Counted from the stretch's first letter, positions 16,051 through 24,088 are shown. The stretch: DNA of 25,760 nt from Candidatus Saccharibacteria bacterium UBA669 (GCA_002299795.1 DBNP01000019.1:734-26493); one strand, 5' to 3'. Notes: generated from the sequence alone by a model not told the origin. Made by a program: numbers and translations.

Positions 16051-17886
16051 TTACTTTGAGAATAGTACGTATTCACCTGAGCGGGTGTCGCCCTGGACTG
16101 CGCGTGTCGACCATTCGCCATTTTGCAGTATATTTCCAGACCACTGCCAGCCAGAATTACCTGTCGAGCTTGTCAGTGTGTATGGGAGGTAGCGATCATA
16201 CCCGAGCGGATTAGTTAATCTGATGGTGCAATAGGTGCTTGCCGCGGCAACACAGCCACTACTCATCGTTGCTCCTGGAGAATAGCTATGCTCGGAGCGG
16301 GAATCGCCTGTCTGTAGCAGCTTTGGAGTGGCGGGTGTCGTGCTATTGAGTGACGTTGCGATGGCCGCGGCCGTGTTGGCATTGACTAGGCCATGCCCAT
16401 ACTGATTAGTATAGGTAGCACCGTTCATTGCGCCTACTTTTGTTGCTGAGCCATCAAGTATTGCGGTAATGTCGTCAGGACTGGTCACTGGCCGGATCGA
16501 TTTGATGAGTGAGGCCATACTAGCAACAACTGGTGCTGCGAATGAGGTGCCATACAGGCTTCCCGAGTAGGCAGTTGTATAGTTGAACGTTGCTGGGTTA
16601 TTTGGTGTCGCCCCGCGGCTGATCAGGGGAGCTATGATAGCACCGGAGCCCGGAGCGATGATATCGAGACCTGGGCCATAGCTACTAAAGCTAGCGCGAC
16701 TATCGTTGCTATCACTCGCACCGACGGCAATCACGTGATTGTACAGTGCAGGGTAGCCCATTGCGCCTGGCTTTTGTGGATCGCAGCCATTTTCGGATCC
16801 CGTGCCGCAATTACCCGCCGCCGCAATCACTATCACCCCGTGGCTATACGCATAGTTGATGGCAGCTTCCATCGCACTATCTTTGGCGCTCCCTCCGAGA
16901 CTCATGTTGATGATGTCTGCACCATTGTCGACGGCATAGTAAATGCCCGCGACAATCTTGCTGGTCCATCCACTTCCATCATCACCCAAAACCTGTAGCG
17001 GCATGACTTTTACATTCCAGTTGAACGTTGCGATGCCCTTGCTATTATTGCTTGCTGCGCCCGTGAGCCCGGCAGTAGAGGTGCCGTGAGACGTTGCGGC
17101 AAATGGATCGCCCTGGTTAATACCGAAACACGTCTGATCTTCCTGGTAAAGAATGTCGTCGCCAGACATGCCGGCCTGAGGATTGTTATTTGCAACATAG
17201 ATACCCATTCCATTGTAGGCACAGGGTGTCGCGGTGGGCTGGTAGCGCCCGTAGAAGTTCCATCCTCGCCAGTCGTCTTTGTATCCATTGTTGTCGTCGT
17301 CGCAGCCATTGGTCGACTTATTGACCGAGCTGCCACTCCAGCATCGATCGCCGGCCTGTGTCATCGAGTTTTCTCCGGGATTGGCATACCACTGTGTCGC
17401 TAGGTCTTCATGTTGCAGGGCAAAGCCGGTGTCAAGCACCGCAACGACAACTTCTGAGCCGGTCGACTGGGACCACACCGATGGTGCCCCAGTATGAGTG
17501 AGTGCCCACGGAGGGTAATTGACGCTAGTATAGTAGGGGTCGTTTGGCGCAACAAGTGCGTAGTAGGGATGCTCTTTAGTCACTGTTGCAGCTATCTCGG
17601 CTTGCTTGGGTGCTGCATCAAATGCGGTTTGTATCGAGCTTGACTGGTTGGGGGGTGTTGTGGGCGAGTTGGTGGCTGAGGATGGTTTATTGTCGGTCGC
17701 CGGGGTGTCGGACGTAGTATGGGAATTAACCGCAACGCCTCCGGTGCGCTGTGTCGCACTGATGCGTACGGTCGGGACTAAGAGAGAAGTATCAACAAAT
17801 AGCTGCTGGTAAGCATACAGGACCACTCCTGCCATAACAGTCGTACAGAACATTGTGAGAACCGCGAGAGATTTGTTTATTTTCAT
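16051..17886 (-). CDS. Secreted or membrane-anchored subtilisin-like serine protease (S8)
   Basis: A 611-residue protein. An N-terminal membrane segment or signal (about 7-30) is followed by a Ser/Thr/Pro-rich linker (about 55-85). The S8 peptidase domain has D152 in AVLDTGF, H267 in SHGTSTAG, oxyanion N359 in AAAGN and S448 in GTSFAAP; all catalytic residues are present. An insert between D152 and H267 contains CDDDNNGYKDDWRGWNFYG, resembling calcium-binding loops of thermitase-type subtilases. Several cysteines suggest disulfides. The C-terminal 90 residues hold CVAAASTYCTIRLTNP and no sortase signal or second membrane segment. It probably acts outside the cell on host or self surface proteins, as inference. 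It is flanked by sortase and a membrane protein. Confidence 0.94.
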   Translation of the reverse strand: MKINKSLAVLTMFCTTVMAGVVLYAYQQLFVDTSLLVPTVRISATQRTGGVAVNSHTTSDTPATDNKPSSATNSPTTPPNQSSSIQTAFDAAPKQAEIAATVTKEHPYYALVAPNDPYYTSVNYPPWALTHTGAPSVWSQSTGSEVVVAVLDTGFALQHEDLATQWYANPGENSMTQAGDRCWSGSSVNKSTNGCDDDNNGYKDDWRGWNFYGRYQPTATPCAYNGMGIYVANNNPQAGMSGDDILYQEDQTCFGINQGDPFAATSHGTSTAGLTGAASNNSKGIATFNWNVKVMPLQVLGDDGSGWTSKIVAGIYYAVDNGADIINMSLGGSAKDSAMEAAINYAYSHGVIVIAAAGNCGTGSENGCDPQKPGAMGYPALYNHVIAVGASDSNDSRASFSSYGPGLDIIAPGSGAIIAPLISRGATPNNPATFNYTTAYSGSLYGTSFAAPVVASMASLIKSIRPVTSPDDITAILDGSATKVGAMNGATYTNQYGHGLVNANTAAAIATSLNSTTPATPKLLQTGDSRSEHSYSPGATMSSGCVAAASTYCTIRLTNPLGYDRYLPYTLTSSTGNSGWQWSGNILQNGEWSTRAVQGDTRSGEYVLFSK

Positions 17887-17906
17887 GGGCTAAAACCGCT
17901 AATGCT

Positions 17907-17935
17907 ATTGTATGCGCTTTTTTTACGATTCGCAA
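17907..17935 (-). promoter_or_regulatory. Promoter of the subtilase gene
   Basis: On the minus strand TTGCGA (17930-17935), 17 bases, TACAAT (17907-17912), ending 20 bases before the ATG at 17886. No strong Shine-Dalgarno is seen in the short leader. Confidence 0.55.
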
Positions 17936-17942
17936 CTATTCT

Positions 17943-18530
17943 CTACCAAATTTGGTCTCGCTTCAGACGAAATAGTCGAGCGAGGATATACTGTATACCG
18001 AACCACAGGCTTGTGCAGATGGCGCAAAAACCACCCACTGTGAGTACGATATCGTGCGATAGCTGAGGGATTGACGAACTATTGATGAGAGGTAGTAGTG
18101 CGAACAGTGTGCCGAGTAGCTTGAGTCCAATCACCACTTGGTAGGTGAGGCGAATTGAACGAGTTTTGCTAAGTTTTTTGTGATGCGTAAGGGTGGGGAT
18201 GATGGCATGAGCAGTTGCACGTGTTGTTTGTGCGCCTTTTTTGCCAACAGCTCGCGGCAATCGGGCAACAGTAACAACCGTCGCGACCAACACAAGTAGG
18301 GATATGGCGGATGCAACGACAAAGGCAACCGGTGAGAACACCCCAAAATCAACGGCTTGTGGCTGCGGGGAGACGCGTGGTGCATCAACCGGGAAAAGCA
18401 TCGCATGGTCTCCACTGATAAACGGATAGCCCACAATCAGGAGACACCACGCCCACTGCATGACTAGCGATAGATAGCCGAGTGTGCCGAAGGTGTTGAC
18501 ACATGTGAGACGCGCTGATGATGATTGCAT
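17943..18530 (-). CDS. Four-helix membrane protein of unknown function, 195 aa
   Basis: Not recognised. Four likely membrane segments lie near 18-38, 66-88, 129-149 and 160-185. A Pro-rich loop (about 50-60) sits between the first two, and a basic loop (about 89-128, with AVGKKG and HHKKLSKTR) between the second and third, so the basic loop is probably cytoplasmic. The start at ATG 18530 is preferred to the upstream start at 18605 because TGG-TATGAT, an extended -10, ends exactly six bases before it. The gene lies upstream of the subtilase in the same direction with a 56-base gap that holds the subtilase promoter. Its role is unknown; a partner of the subtilase or sortase is only a guess. Confidence 0.7.
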   Translation of the reverse strand: MQSSSARLTCVNTFGTLGYLSLVMQWAWCLLIVGYPFISGDHAMLFPVDAPRVSPQPQAVDFGVFSPVAFVVASAISLLVLVATVVTVARLPRAVGKKGAQTTRATAHAIIPTLTHHKKLSKTRSIRLTYQVVIGLKLLGTLFALLPLINSSSIPQLSHDIVLTVGGFCAICTSLWFGIQYILARLFRLKRDQIW

Positions 18531-18536
18531 ACTACC

Positions 18537-18545
18537 ATCATACCA
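18537..18545 (-). promoter_or_regulatory. Extended -10 box of the four-helix membrane protein gene
   Basis: On the minus strand TGG-TATGAT ends six bases before the ATG at 18530. It is the basis for shortening the gene by 25 codons. Confidence 0.55.
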
Positions 18546-18567
18546 AAATAAACACAGGGAAGACCTT

Positions 18568-18663
18568 ATGGCTATCGCCGGCCTAGCGGTTCCTGATGCA
18601 CTCAAAGCTAAAATAACTGAACTAGTTCAGGCAGAACATCAAGTTGAACTGGGTCGACTGTAG
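18568..18663 (+). CDS. Possible 31-residue small protein
   Basis: A short open frame, ATG 18568 to TAG 18661-18663, encoding 31 residues that look like an amphipathic helix (core DALKAKITELVQAEHQVEL). An AGGGA at 18556-18560 lies seven bases before the ATG. No clear promoter is seen, and there is no recognised relative. It lies in the 224-base gap between two divergent genes. It could be a real small protein, a remnant of a longer gene, or chance. Confidence 0.3.
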   Translation: MAIAGLAVPDALKAKITELVQAEHQVELGRL

Positions 18664-18694
18664 GATACGCCCAAAGTATCGACTGACCCTACAG
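18651..18694. repeat. Nested and alternative inverted repeats
   Basis: CTGTAGG (18658-18664) pairs with CCTACAG (18688-18694), enclosing ATAC/GTAT arms (18665-18668, 18676-18679). GGGTC (18651-18655) can instead pair with GACCC (18685-18689). TCGACTG occurs twice, 25 bases apart (18654-18660 and 18679-18685). No T-run follows on either strand, so it is not a standard terminator. Confidence 0.4.
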
Positions 18695-18720
18695 GGCAAA
18701 AATACAAAATAAAGAATAGC

Positions 18721-18748
18721 TTGATAATAAAAATATAAAACCTACAAT
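18721..18748 (+). promoter_or_regulatory. Promoter of the C39-like peptidase gene, leaderless type
   Basis: TTGATA (18721-18726), 16 bases, TACAAT (18743-18748), six bases, then ATG at 18755. This is one of the clearest complete leaderless promoters in the window. Confidence 0.65.
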
Positions 18749-18754
18749 AGTTCC

Positions 18755-19267
18755 ATGGATTATAAACAACAGAGTAACCAGGGTTGTCTTGTCGTCGACT
18801 TAATGTACCTATTTGGTATAGAGCCAACCAGGGATAAAGAACGGGATATCCTGAGCGATGGGCTGTCTCGGCTGCGCGAGAATTATACGCTTGGCTGCCT
18901 ACTAGCTTTTCTCGATCGATACGAAGACAAGTCGGTAACGCTATACGTCGACAACAAATACTATCTCGATATGTTGAAGCAGCGGGTAGACCATCCGCGC
19001 ATAAAGATGGTATATAAGAAAAACGACGCTAGTCTTCTGGGTACACTCGACACCCCATTTATCGTTTACGTTGATAACAATATAACCGACGGCTGGACGC
19101 ACCTGCCCCATTTTATGATGGTGACTGGTGCCACGGATAAGTTTTATGATGTCTTTGATCCTTGGGATGGCAAGACGATCAAGCTGTCGAAGGAGAAGCT
19201 TCATAGTGGGATTGAACTTTTGCGCAGCCATGTGAAGGTATGCCCGTTTGTCATCCAAGCTCGGTAG
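18755..19267 (+). CDS. C39-like papain-fold cysteine peptidase family protein
   Basis: A 170-residue protein with the pattern of the peptidase C39-like family: an N-terminal Gln/Cys motif QSNQGCLVVDLMYLFG with C11 and nearby Q9, then HFMMVTGATDKFYDVFDPW with H119 and D135. That gives a plausible Cys-His-Asp triad. C39 peptidases of bacteriocin exporters cut after double-Gly leaders, but here there is no ABC transporter domain, no signal peptide and no membrane segment, so the enzyme appears cytoplasmic and its substrate is unknown. It may be inactive or have another activity. The gene is a single unit with its own leaderless promoter and ends just before the tRNA terminator of the opposite strand. 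Confidence 0.7.
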   Translation: MDYKQQSNQGCLVVDLMYLFGIEPTRDKERDILSDGLSRLRENYTLGCLLAFLDRYEDKSVTLYVDNKYYLDMLKQRVDHPRIKMVYKKNDASLLGTLDTPFIVYVDNNITDGWTHLPHFMMVTGATDKFYDVFDPWDGKTIKLSKEKLHSGIELLRSHVKVCPFVIQAR

Positions 19268-19278
19268 GTGTATGTACG

Positions 19279-19302
19279 AAAAAACCCGTCCATACGGACA
19301 GG
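19279..19302 (-). terminator. Intrinsic terminator of tRNA-Pro
   Basis: On the minus strand CCTGTCC, loop GTAT, GGACGGG (seven pairs, one G-U), followed directly by six T's. It starts eight bases after the tRNA CCA end. Confidence 0.85.
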
Positions 19303-19310
19303 CATCTTCG

Positions 19311-19386
19311 TGGTCGGGGTGAAAGGACTCAAACCTTCGACCTCCCGGTCCCAAACCGGGCGCGCTATCAACTGCGCCACACCCCG
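19311..19386 (-). tRNA. tRNA-Pro (anticodon UGG)
   Basis: 76 bases including an encoded CCA. The acceptor stem CGGGGTG pairs with CACCCCG. The D-arm is GCGC-loop-GCGC and the anticodon arm is CCCGG-TTTGGGA-CCGGG with anticodon TGG. The T-arm loop is TTTGAGT, in place of the common TTCRANY. The C1-G72 pair is typical of bacterial proline tRNAs. The wobble U lets it read most or all CCN codons. It has its own promoter and terminator. Confidence 0.95.
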
Positions 19387-19402
19387 ATAGGTGTACCTGG
19401 AT

Positions 19403-19430
19403 ATTATAGCGTAATTCGTCAAAATGTCTA
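19403..19430 (-). promoter_or_regulatory. Promoter of tRNA-Pro
   Basis: On the minus strand TAGACA (19425-19430), 16 bases, TATAAT (19403-19408), 16 bases upstream of the mature tRNA 5' end. Confidence 0.6.
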
Positions 19431-19467
19431 GATATGCGGACTAATCACGAGAATGGCTAGAATCTAG

Positions 19468-19473
19468 TACAAT
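19468..19473 (+). promoter_or_regulatory. -10 box of the first glycosyltransferase gene, leaderless type
   Basis: TACAAT ends six bases before the ATG at 19480. The upstream ATG at 19474 would lie immediately after the -10 box, before any normal transcription start, so 19480 is preferred. Confidence 0.55.
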
Positions 19474-19479
19474 ATGCTT

Positions 19480-20970
19480 ATGAGACACATCATGAAACGA
19501 AATATATCACACATTACGCCGCATACATCACTCATCATTGCCGTGCTTGCCATCTTCGCGATGGTGATTTGCATGTGGATTGGCATGAGGCAGAGTATTT
19601 GGTTTGATGAAGCGTATTCGATTCTCGTAGCGCGCCATACGCCAGCCGAAATCGTTGCGCTTGCGGCTGCTGATACGCATCCGCCCGGGTATTACCTGTT
19701 GCTTCATGGGTGGGGGGCGATTGCTGGATGGAGTGAATTTGCGCTACGAAGTCTCAGTGTGGCTGCCTATGGTGCGTCGCTTGTTGTGGCGGGTCTGCTG
19801 GTGCGGCGGATGTTTGGTAATCGCGCAGCAATAGCTACGGCAGTGCTGCTGCTGTGCTCGCCACTACTCATGCGCTATGGGTTTGAGATTCGTATGTATG
19901 CGATTGCATCACTCATAGGGATTCTGGCAACATACGTAATGGTGGTTGCACTGGAGGCACGATCACGCGCCAAACTATGGCTTTGGGCATGCTATAGTCT
20001 GCTTGTCGCAGTCGGGGTCTACATGCTTTATTATCTTGTTCTGCTATGGGCTGCTCACCTAGTGTGGCTGGTTTACTTAAACCGATCAAAGCTGTCGCAT
20101 ATTTGGCGTCAACCGTGGCTATGGGCATACCTAGGAAGCCTTGTGTTGTTTTTGCCATGGCTACCAGCCTTTCTGGGTCAGGTGAATAATGGTGCGCTCG
20201 CGAGCATTGGCAAGCCGATGAATCTTGAGCAACTACTTGGCGTTGTATCGTTTAACACGCTGTACAAGCCGCTGTGGCAGCTGAATGTGCTCGAAACCAT
20301 CCTCATGCTATTTGTCCTAGTGGCTGGCGGTCTTGCTATCCGTAGGGCATATCAATTGACCACGCAAAAAAACTATCTCGTGCTACTCATGCTGTATAGC
20401 GCCGTACCAATCATAGTTTTGATGGTCGTATCGTTGTTTAAGCCCATGTATGTTGAACGATACCTGTCCCATGTCGCAATTGGGCTAGTACTGCTACTGG
20501 CATGTTCACTGATGATTGTTCAGGCGAAGCGTCAATCACGATGGTCTCAGGCAACGCCATTGTTATTTGTGTTGATTGGTGCGATTGGCTGCTTGCAGCT
20601 CATGAGTGTAGGGAACTTTAATTTTCAGCGCATGCAACATCCGGCCGTAGATGAGGTCGCGGCAGCAATTGGTGATTGTAGCCAAACAACGATTGTTGCT
20701 GCCGACCCATATGTTGCAACCGAACTGAGCTACTATATCCCGACAGACTGCAAGCAAAAATTCTACAATGATACCGCTCAGCTGGGCGGCGGCTATGCGC
20801 CATTCTCGATGAGTCTCGATCGCCTAGATTCACTGTATGTTTTAGGTGACACACAGACCATCCGCTATGTTTACTACGGCGAACCGAAACTGACTATCGA
20901 CGCCATGTATCAGCAAACCGAGCGGTTTTCTGCCGGAGACATGACGGTAGAGACGTATGGCAAAAACTAA
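19480..20970 (+). CDS. GT39/ArnT-like membrane glycosyltransferase, copy 1
   Basis: A 496-residue polytopic protein with about ten membrane segments over the first 350-370 residues and a soluble C-terminal part. Seen: the acidic pair in WFDEAYS (D43-E44) after the first helix and DTHPPGYYLLLHGW (H67). Both are hallmarks of the GT-C superfamily (GT39/ArnT/PMT), which uses polyprenyl-phosphate-linked sugars to modify proteins or lipids on the outer face of the membrane. The exact sugar and acceptor are unknown. The start is set by the -10 box; M5 is an alternative. It overlaps the next gene by 14 bases and is its paralogue. Confidence 0.85.
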   Translation: MRHIMKRNISHITPHTSLIIAVLAIFAMVICMWIGMRQSIWFDEAYSILVARHTPAEIVALAAADTHPPGYYLLLHGWGAIAGWSEFALRSLSVAAYGASLVVAGLLVRRMFGNRAAIATAVLLLCSPLLMRYGFEIRMYAIASLIGILATYVMVVALEARSRAKLWLWACYSLLVAVGVYMLYYLVLLWAAHLVWLVYLNRSKLSHIWRQPWLWAYLGSLVLFLPWLPAFLGQVNNGALASIGKPMNLEQLLGVVSFNTLYKPLWQLNVLETILMLFVLVAGGLAIRRAYQLTTQKNYLVLLMLYSAVPIIVLMVVSLFKPMYVERYLSHVAIGLVLLLACSLMIVQAKRQSRWSQATPLLFVLIGAIGCLQLMSVGNFNFQRMQHPAVDEVAAAIGDCSQTTIVAADPYVATELSYYIPTDCKQKFYNDTAQLGGGYAPFSMSLDRLDSLYVLGDTQTIRYVYYGEPKLTIDAMYQQTERFSAGDMTVETYGKN

Positions 20971-22516
20971 CAACCTCAGCTTGACGCGATTTGATCGGCT
21001 AGTTCTCATACTGGGCTTGGCAGTCGCAAGCTTGATTAGTCTTGGTAATATGTCCCAGTGGTCGGTATGGTTTGACGAGGCGTTTAGTGCAATGATTATT
21101 CACCATAATTTCTTTGACATCGCTCGATACACAGCCTACGATGTACATCCGCCCCTATACTACTGGACGCTCAAGCTATGGACGATGCTTTGGGGTGATG
21201 GCCCAATCGGGCTGCGGTCGCTCAGCCTAGTCTGGCTACTACTTGCGATATGCGTGCTGTATGTGTTTGTGCGCAATTATTTCGGACGGCTAGCCGCCGC
21301 TCTTTCTGTGCTGTTACTCGCAACATCGCCAATGCTTGTGCGCTACAGCGAAGAGGCGCGTATGTATACGATGACGGTCTTTATTATTGTTCTTGCAACC
21401 TATGTGCTGCTTGAGGCGATGAAAAAGCCTACGAAGCGAAAATGGGTAGTTTATGGCGTCCTGGTAGGTGTTGGTATGCTCACGCACTATATGACCATAG
21501 CGGTATGGGCTACGCACTGGCTGTGGCGTGCATATGAGGTGCGGCGCACATCTCTACGCGCAAGTGTATCAGCATTCTTCTCGCCCGATTGGCGCAGGTC
21601 GCTCTATGCAACCCTCATCGTCATGTCATGGTGGCTACCCTTCCTCGTATGGCAGCTTGTCAATATTCAGGGTGGCGGATTCTGGATCGGTCCCGTTTCG
21701 ATGGACACACTGCCGAACTATATCAGTAATCTCTATAGCTACTACGATCACAACCAAGTCTATAACTGGTTGATGGTAACAATAGTAGTGACGGTCGCTA
21801 TGCTTGTATATCTGTCGACTAGAGCCTATCGCCAGCTCAATGCAGAAAGAAAACAGGCCTATCGTTTGGTGGCGGGTATCGCTTTGCTCCCACCGATCAT
21901 TCTACTTATTGGCTCACTACCACCCCTCCGGCCATCGTTTGTCGATAGATACGTCCTAGTGGCAGTCGCATTTTGGTCGGTGTGGTCGGCGATTACCTAT
22001 GCGGTCTGTCTGAAAAAACGGAGTATTCGGCAGTGGCCGGTCGTTGCCGCACTGGTGCTTGTACTATGCCTTCATGTTATCGGCATTTCGTATGTTTATG
22101 CAATTGGTAACTACAATAAAGACAACGATAGTGCGCACACCGTAAAGCCACTCATGGAACTTATCGCACATGAGTCGAAGGGGTCTCAGCCTATCGTAGC
22201 CGAGACATCATGGATTTTCTTTGAAGTGGCGTATTTGGAAACGGATCAGCATCCAGCATTTTTCCGCAGCGAGGATTCAACGCAAGTAGGTGCCTACGAA
22301 ATGCTGCGTGATGATAGCAAGCGCAAGATTATTGATATGGATGCCTTTGGTACGCGCTACGGTAAAACTTGGTTTGTGGTGAGGAGCGATAGTGTCGCTG
22401 GACTTGTTGCTAAGCTACCAAACTGGCGGGTAGAGAGAGTACTCAAGCTAACTAGCATGAAATCACAGCTACGCGCTGTCGAGCTGCGCTATGCTGGTGT
22501 GGCTAGCGCGGAATGA
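20957..22516 (+). CDS. GT39/ArnT-like membrane glycosyltransferase, copy 2
   Basis: A 519-residue polytopic paralogue of the preceding protein with the same motifs in the same places: WFDEAFS (D40-E41) and DVHPPLYYWTLKLW (H64). About ten membrane segments are followed by a soluble C-terminal domain. It probably transfers a lipid-linked sugar to an extracytoplasmic acceptor, and its divergence from copy 1 suggests another donor or acceptor. The start lies 14 bases inside copy 1, so the two are co-transcribed. Its 3' end overlaps the convergent acyltransferase by 14 bases. Confidence 0.85.
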   Translation: MAKTNNLSLTRFDRLVLILGLAVASLISLGNMSQWSVWFDEAFSAMIIHHNFFDIARYTAYDVHPPLYYWTLKLWTMLWGDGPIGLRSLSLVWLLLAICVLYVFVRNYFGRLAAALSVLLLATSPMLVRYSEEARMYTMTVFIIVLATYVLLEAMKKPTKRKWVVYGVLVGVGMLTHYMTIAVWATHWLWRAYEVRRTSLRASVSAFFSPDWRRSLYATLIVMSWWLPFLVWQLVNIQGGGFWIGPVSMDTLPNYISNLYSYYDHNQVYNWLMVTIVVTVAMLVYLSTRAYRQLNAERKQAYRLVAGIALLPPIILLIGSLPPLRPSFVDRYVLVAVAFWSVWSAITYAVCLKKRSIRQWPVVAALVLVLCLHVIGISYVYAIGNYNKDNDSAHTVKPLMELIAHESKGSQPIVAETSWIFFEVAYLETDQHPAFFRSEDSTQVGAYEMLRDDSKRKIIDMDAFGTRYGKTWFVVRSDSVAGLVAKLPNWRVERVLKLTSMKSQLRAVELRYAGVASAE

Positions 22517-23570
22517 TCCGTCTGATAACCGGAAGGCGAATAAGCAGGAAAATACTGAGAATGACACCAAACGTCAGGAGTGTATTGATGGTCCAGTCAT
22601 TTGATTTTGCAAACAGCACAGTGACGCCACAGAGCACGAGCCCATGCACGATGTAGGCAGTAAGTGAATGCGTACCAAAATACTCGACAATGCCAAAGCT
22701 ATATTTCGCGAGGTAGGGCGTGATGTGATTAAACAAGACTATAAGCGCACAGAACCAGACGATCGTCAGCAGTAGTCTTGCGGGCATGAATGGTTCCGCT
22801 GAGAATATGCCATTCACTTCTGACGTATACGGAACGTACTGCGGGTAGAAGATATATATCACAGAAGTAACCAGCAGCAACGCGCCAGCAAAGATAGTGG
22901 CTATTTCTATGCCCCTTTGTCTGCTCGTACTCCATGATTGCCAGGTACTTCGGATATTATCAAGGTAGAACCCGGCGATCGCAGGTATAAAGAATAGGAT
23001 TTGCCACTGCATCCACTCAATATGGTGGCCAAACCCGTAGATATAGAGCAGTACAGACAGTACGGCAAGCAAGCGGTCGTAGCCGTTGCGGAGCAGCCAG
23101 ACTGCGCCAATTGCAAGGACTAAGAAAATTGCATAAAGCGCCAAAAAATGTATCCATACGTGGGGCATTTGCAGGGTGATGAGACGATGCCACATATATG
23201 CCCAATCACCCACTGGGCTGTTGAACCAGGGAAGCGGACCAATACCTGAATACCAGGTGATATATGCATATACAACGGTCATGAGGATCGTCCATGCGTA
23301 GAGAAGTAGGGAGCGACTGAGCAGTTTTCTTGCTATAGCCAAAAATGGCTGCTTCATGCCCTTGCGTCCACGGACATAGCCAACTAGCAGGCCGGATATC
23401 ATGACAAACCCTTCGGCGGCCGTCACCCACAAGCGACCAGTGCCCGTGATAGCAGCCCATAGGCTAGGGAAGCGGTCTAGATGATCGATAATGATCACTA
23501 GTACGAAATAACCTCGCAGGTAGTCGAGGGTGAGGAGACGGTTGACTGTAGCGCTGGCCTTCACAAACAT
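22503..23570 (-). CDS. OpgC-like membrane acyltransferase
   Basis: A 355-residue protein with about ten membrane segments. The first resembles acyltransferases of the OpgC/acyltransferase-3 group: LTLDYLRGYFVLVIIIDHLDRFP at the N-terminus (conserved R19, H30), then AAEGFVMISGLLVGYVRGRKG. Such enzymes move acyl groups from cytoplasmic donors onto extracytoplasmic glycans. The start is placed at ATG 23570 rather than the in-frame ATG at 23579, because the 23579 codon overlaps the -10 box itself. The neighbouring glycosyltransferases suggest a shared surface glycan, as inference. OpgC versus another acyltransferase subfamily is not settled. Confidence 0.8.
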   Translation of the reverse strand: MFVKASATVNRLLTLDYLRGYFVLVIIIDHLDRFPSLWAAITGTGRLWVTAAEGFVMISGLLVGYVRGRKGMKQPFLAIARKLLSRSLLLYAWTILMTVVYAYITWYSGIGPLPWFNSPVGDWAYMWHRLITLQMPHVWIHFLALYAIFLVLAIGAVWLLRNGYDRLLAVLSVLLYIYGFGHHIEWMQWQILFFIPAIAGFYLDNIRSTWQSWSTSRQRGIEIATIFAGALLLVTSVIYIFYPQYVPYTSEVNGIFSAEPFMPARLLLTIVWFCALIVLFNHITPYLAKYSFGIVEYFGTHSLTAYIVHGLVLCGVTVLFAKSNDWTINTLLTFGVILSIFLLIRLPVIRRIIPR

Positions 23571-23577
23571 ATCGACC

Positions 23578-23586
23578 ATTATAGCA
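23578..23586 (-). promoter_or_regulatory. Extended -10 box of the acyltransferase gene
   Basis: On the minus strand TGC-TATAAT ends seven bases before the ATG at 23570. It faces away from the peroxiredoxin promoter across a 53-base gap. Confidence 0.6.
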
Positions 23587-23611
23587 AACCATCCCTTAAA
23601 AAACGGTGCGC

Positions 23612-23617
23612 TATAAT
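23612..23617 (+). promoter_or_regulatory. -10 box of the peroxiredoxin gene, leaderless type
   Basis: A perfect TATAAT ends six bases before the ATG at 23624. The upstream in-frame start at 23606 would precede the -10 box and is rejected. Confidence 0.6.
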
Positions 23618-23623
23618 AGTACT

Positions 23624-24088
23624 ATGAACAACACTACTCCTTACAAAGCACCTAGTTTTTCGCTGACAGATATGGATGGCAAGGTGCACTCACTCAAAGA
23701 ATATAATGGCAGCTGGGTTGTCTTGTACTTCTACCCGAAAGACGACACGCCGGGCTGTACGGTTGAAGCCTGTGGATTTAGGGATATTCAAGATACGCTA
23801 CTCGCAAAGCGTGTGGTGGTGCTGGGCGTATCGCGCGACGATGGTGCCTCGCATCGAAATTTCTATATCAAGCACTCACTCGACTTCACGCTCCTGTCGG
23901 ACCCCGACCATAAAGTTATGGATGCCTATGGTGTATGGGGCAAGAAAATGTTTGGTCAAGAGGGTGTACTGCGCAAAACGTTCGTCATTAATCCGGCGGG
24001 GCAGGTGGTAAAAGTGTACGGACGCGTCACGCCGGTCGGACATGCCGGTCAGATATTGGCCGATCTCGAGAAGCTCCAGGCGATCTAG
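23624..24088 (+). CDS. bcp: Peroxiredoxin, BCP/PrxQ type
   Basis: A 154-residue thiol peroxidase that reduces hydrogen peroxide and organic hydroperoxides with electrons from thioredoxin. Seen: the peroxidatic motif DDTPGCTVEACGFRD, with peroxidatic C45 and a resolving Cys five residues later (C50), the signature of atypical 2-Cys BCP/PrxQ enzymes. LGVSRDD and the late RKTFVINPAGQV follow. Length is normal. It is a single-gene unit with a leaderless promoter. The stop overlaps the gatD stop in convergent orientation (CTAG at 24085-24088). Confidence 0.95.
   Translation: MNNTTPYKAPSFSLTDMDGKVHSLKEYNGSWVVLYFYPKDDTPGCTVEACGFRDIQDTLLAKRVVVLGVSRDDGASHRNFYIKHSLDFTLLSDPDHKVMDAYGVWGKKMFGQEGVLRKTFVINPAGQVVKVYGRVTPVGHAGQILADLEKLQAI

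Noticed and set aside
17914..17925. GCGC followed by a run of T's on the plus strand, resembling a terminator end.
   Set aside because: There is no plus-strand gene upstream and no stem long enough; it is the spacer of the subtilase promoter on the other strand.
19279..19302. Hairpin as a terminator of the plus-strand C39-like gene.
   Set aside because: The A-run is on the 5' side and no T-run follows on the plus strand; it fits the minus-strand tRNA.
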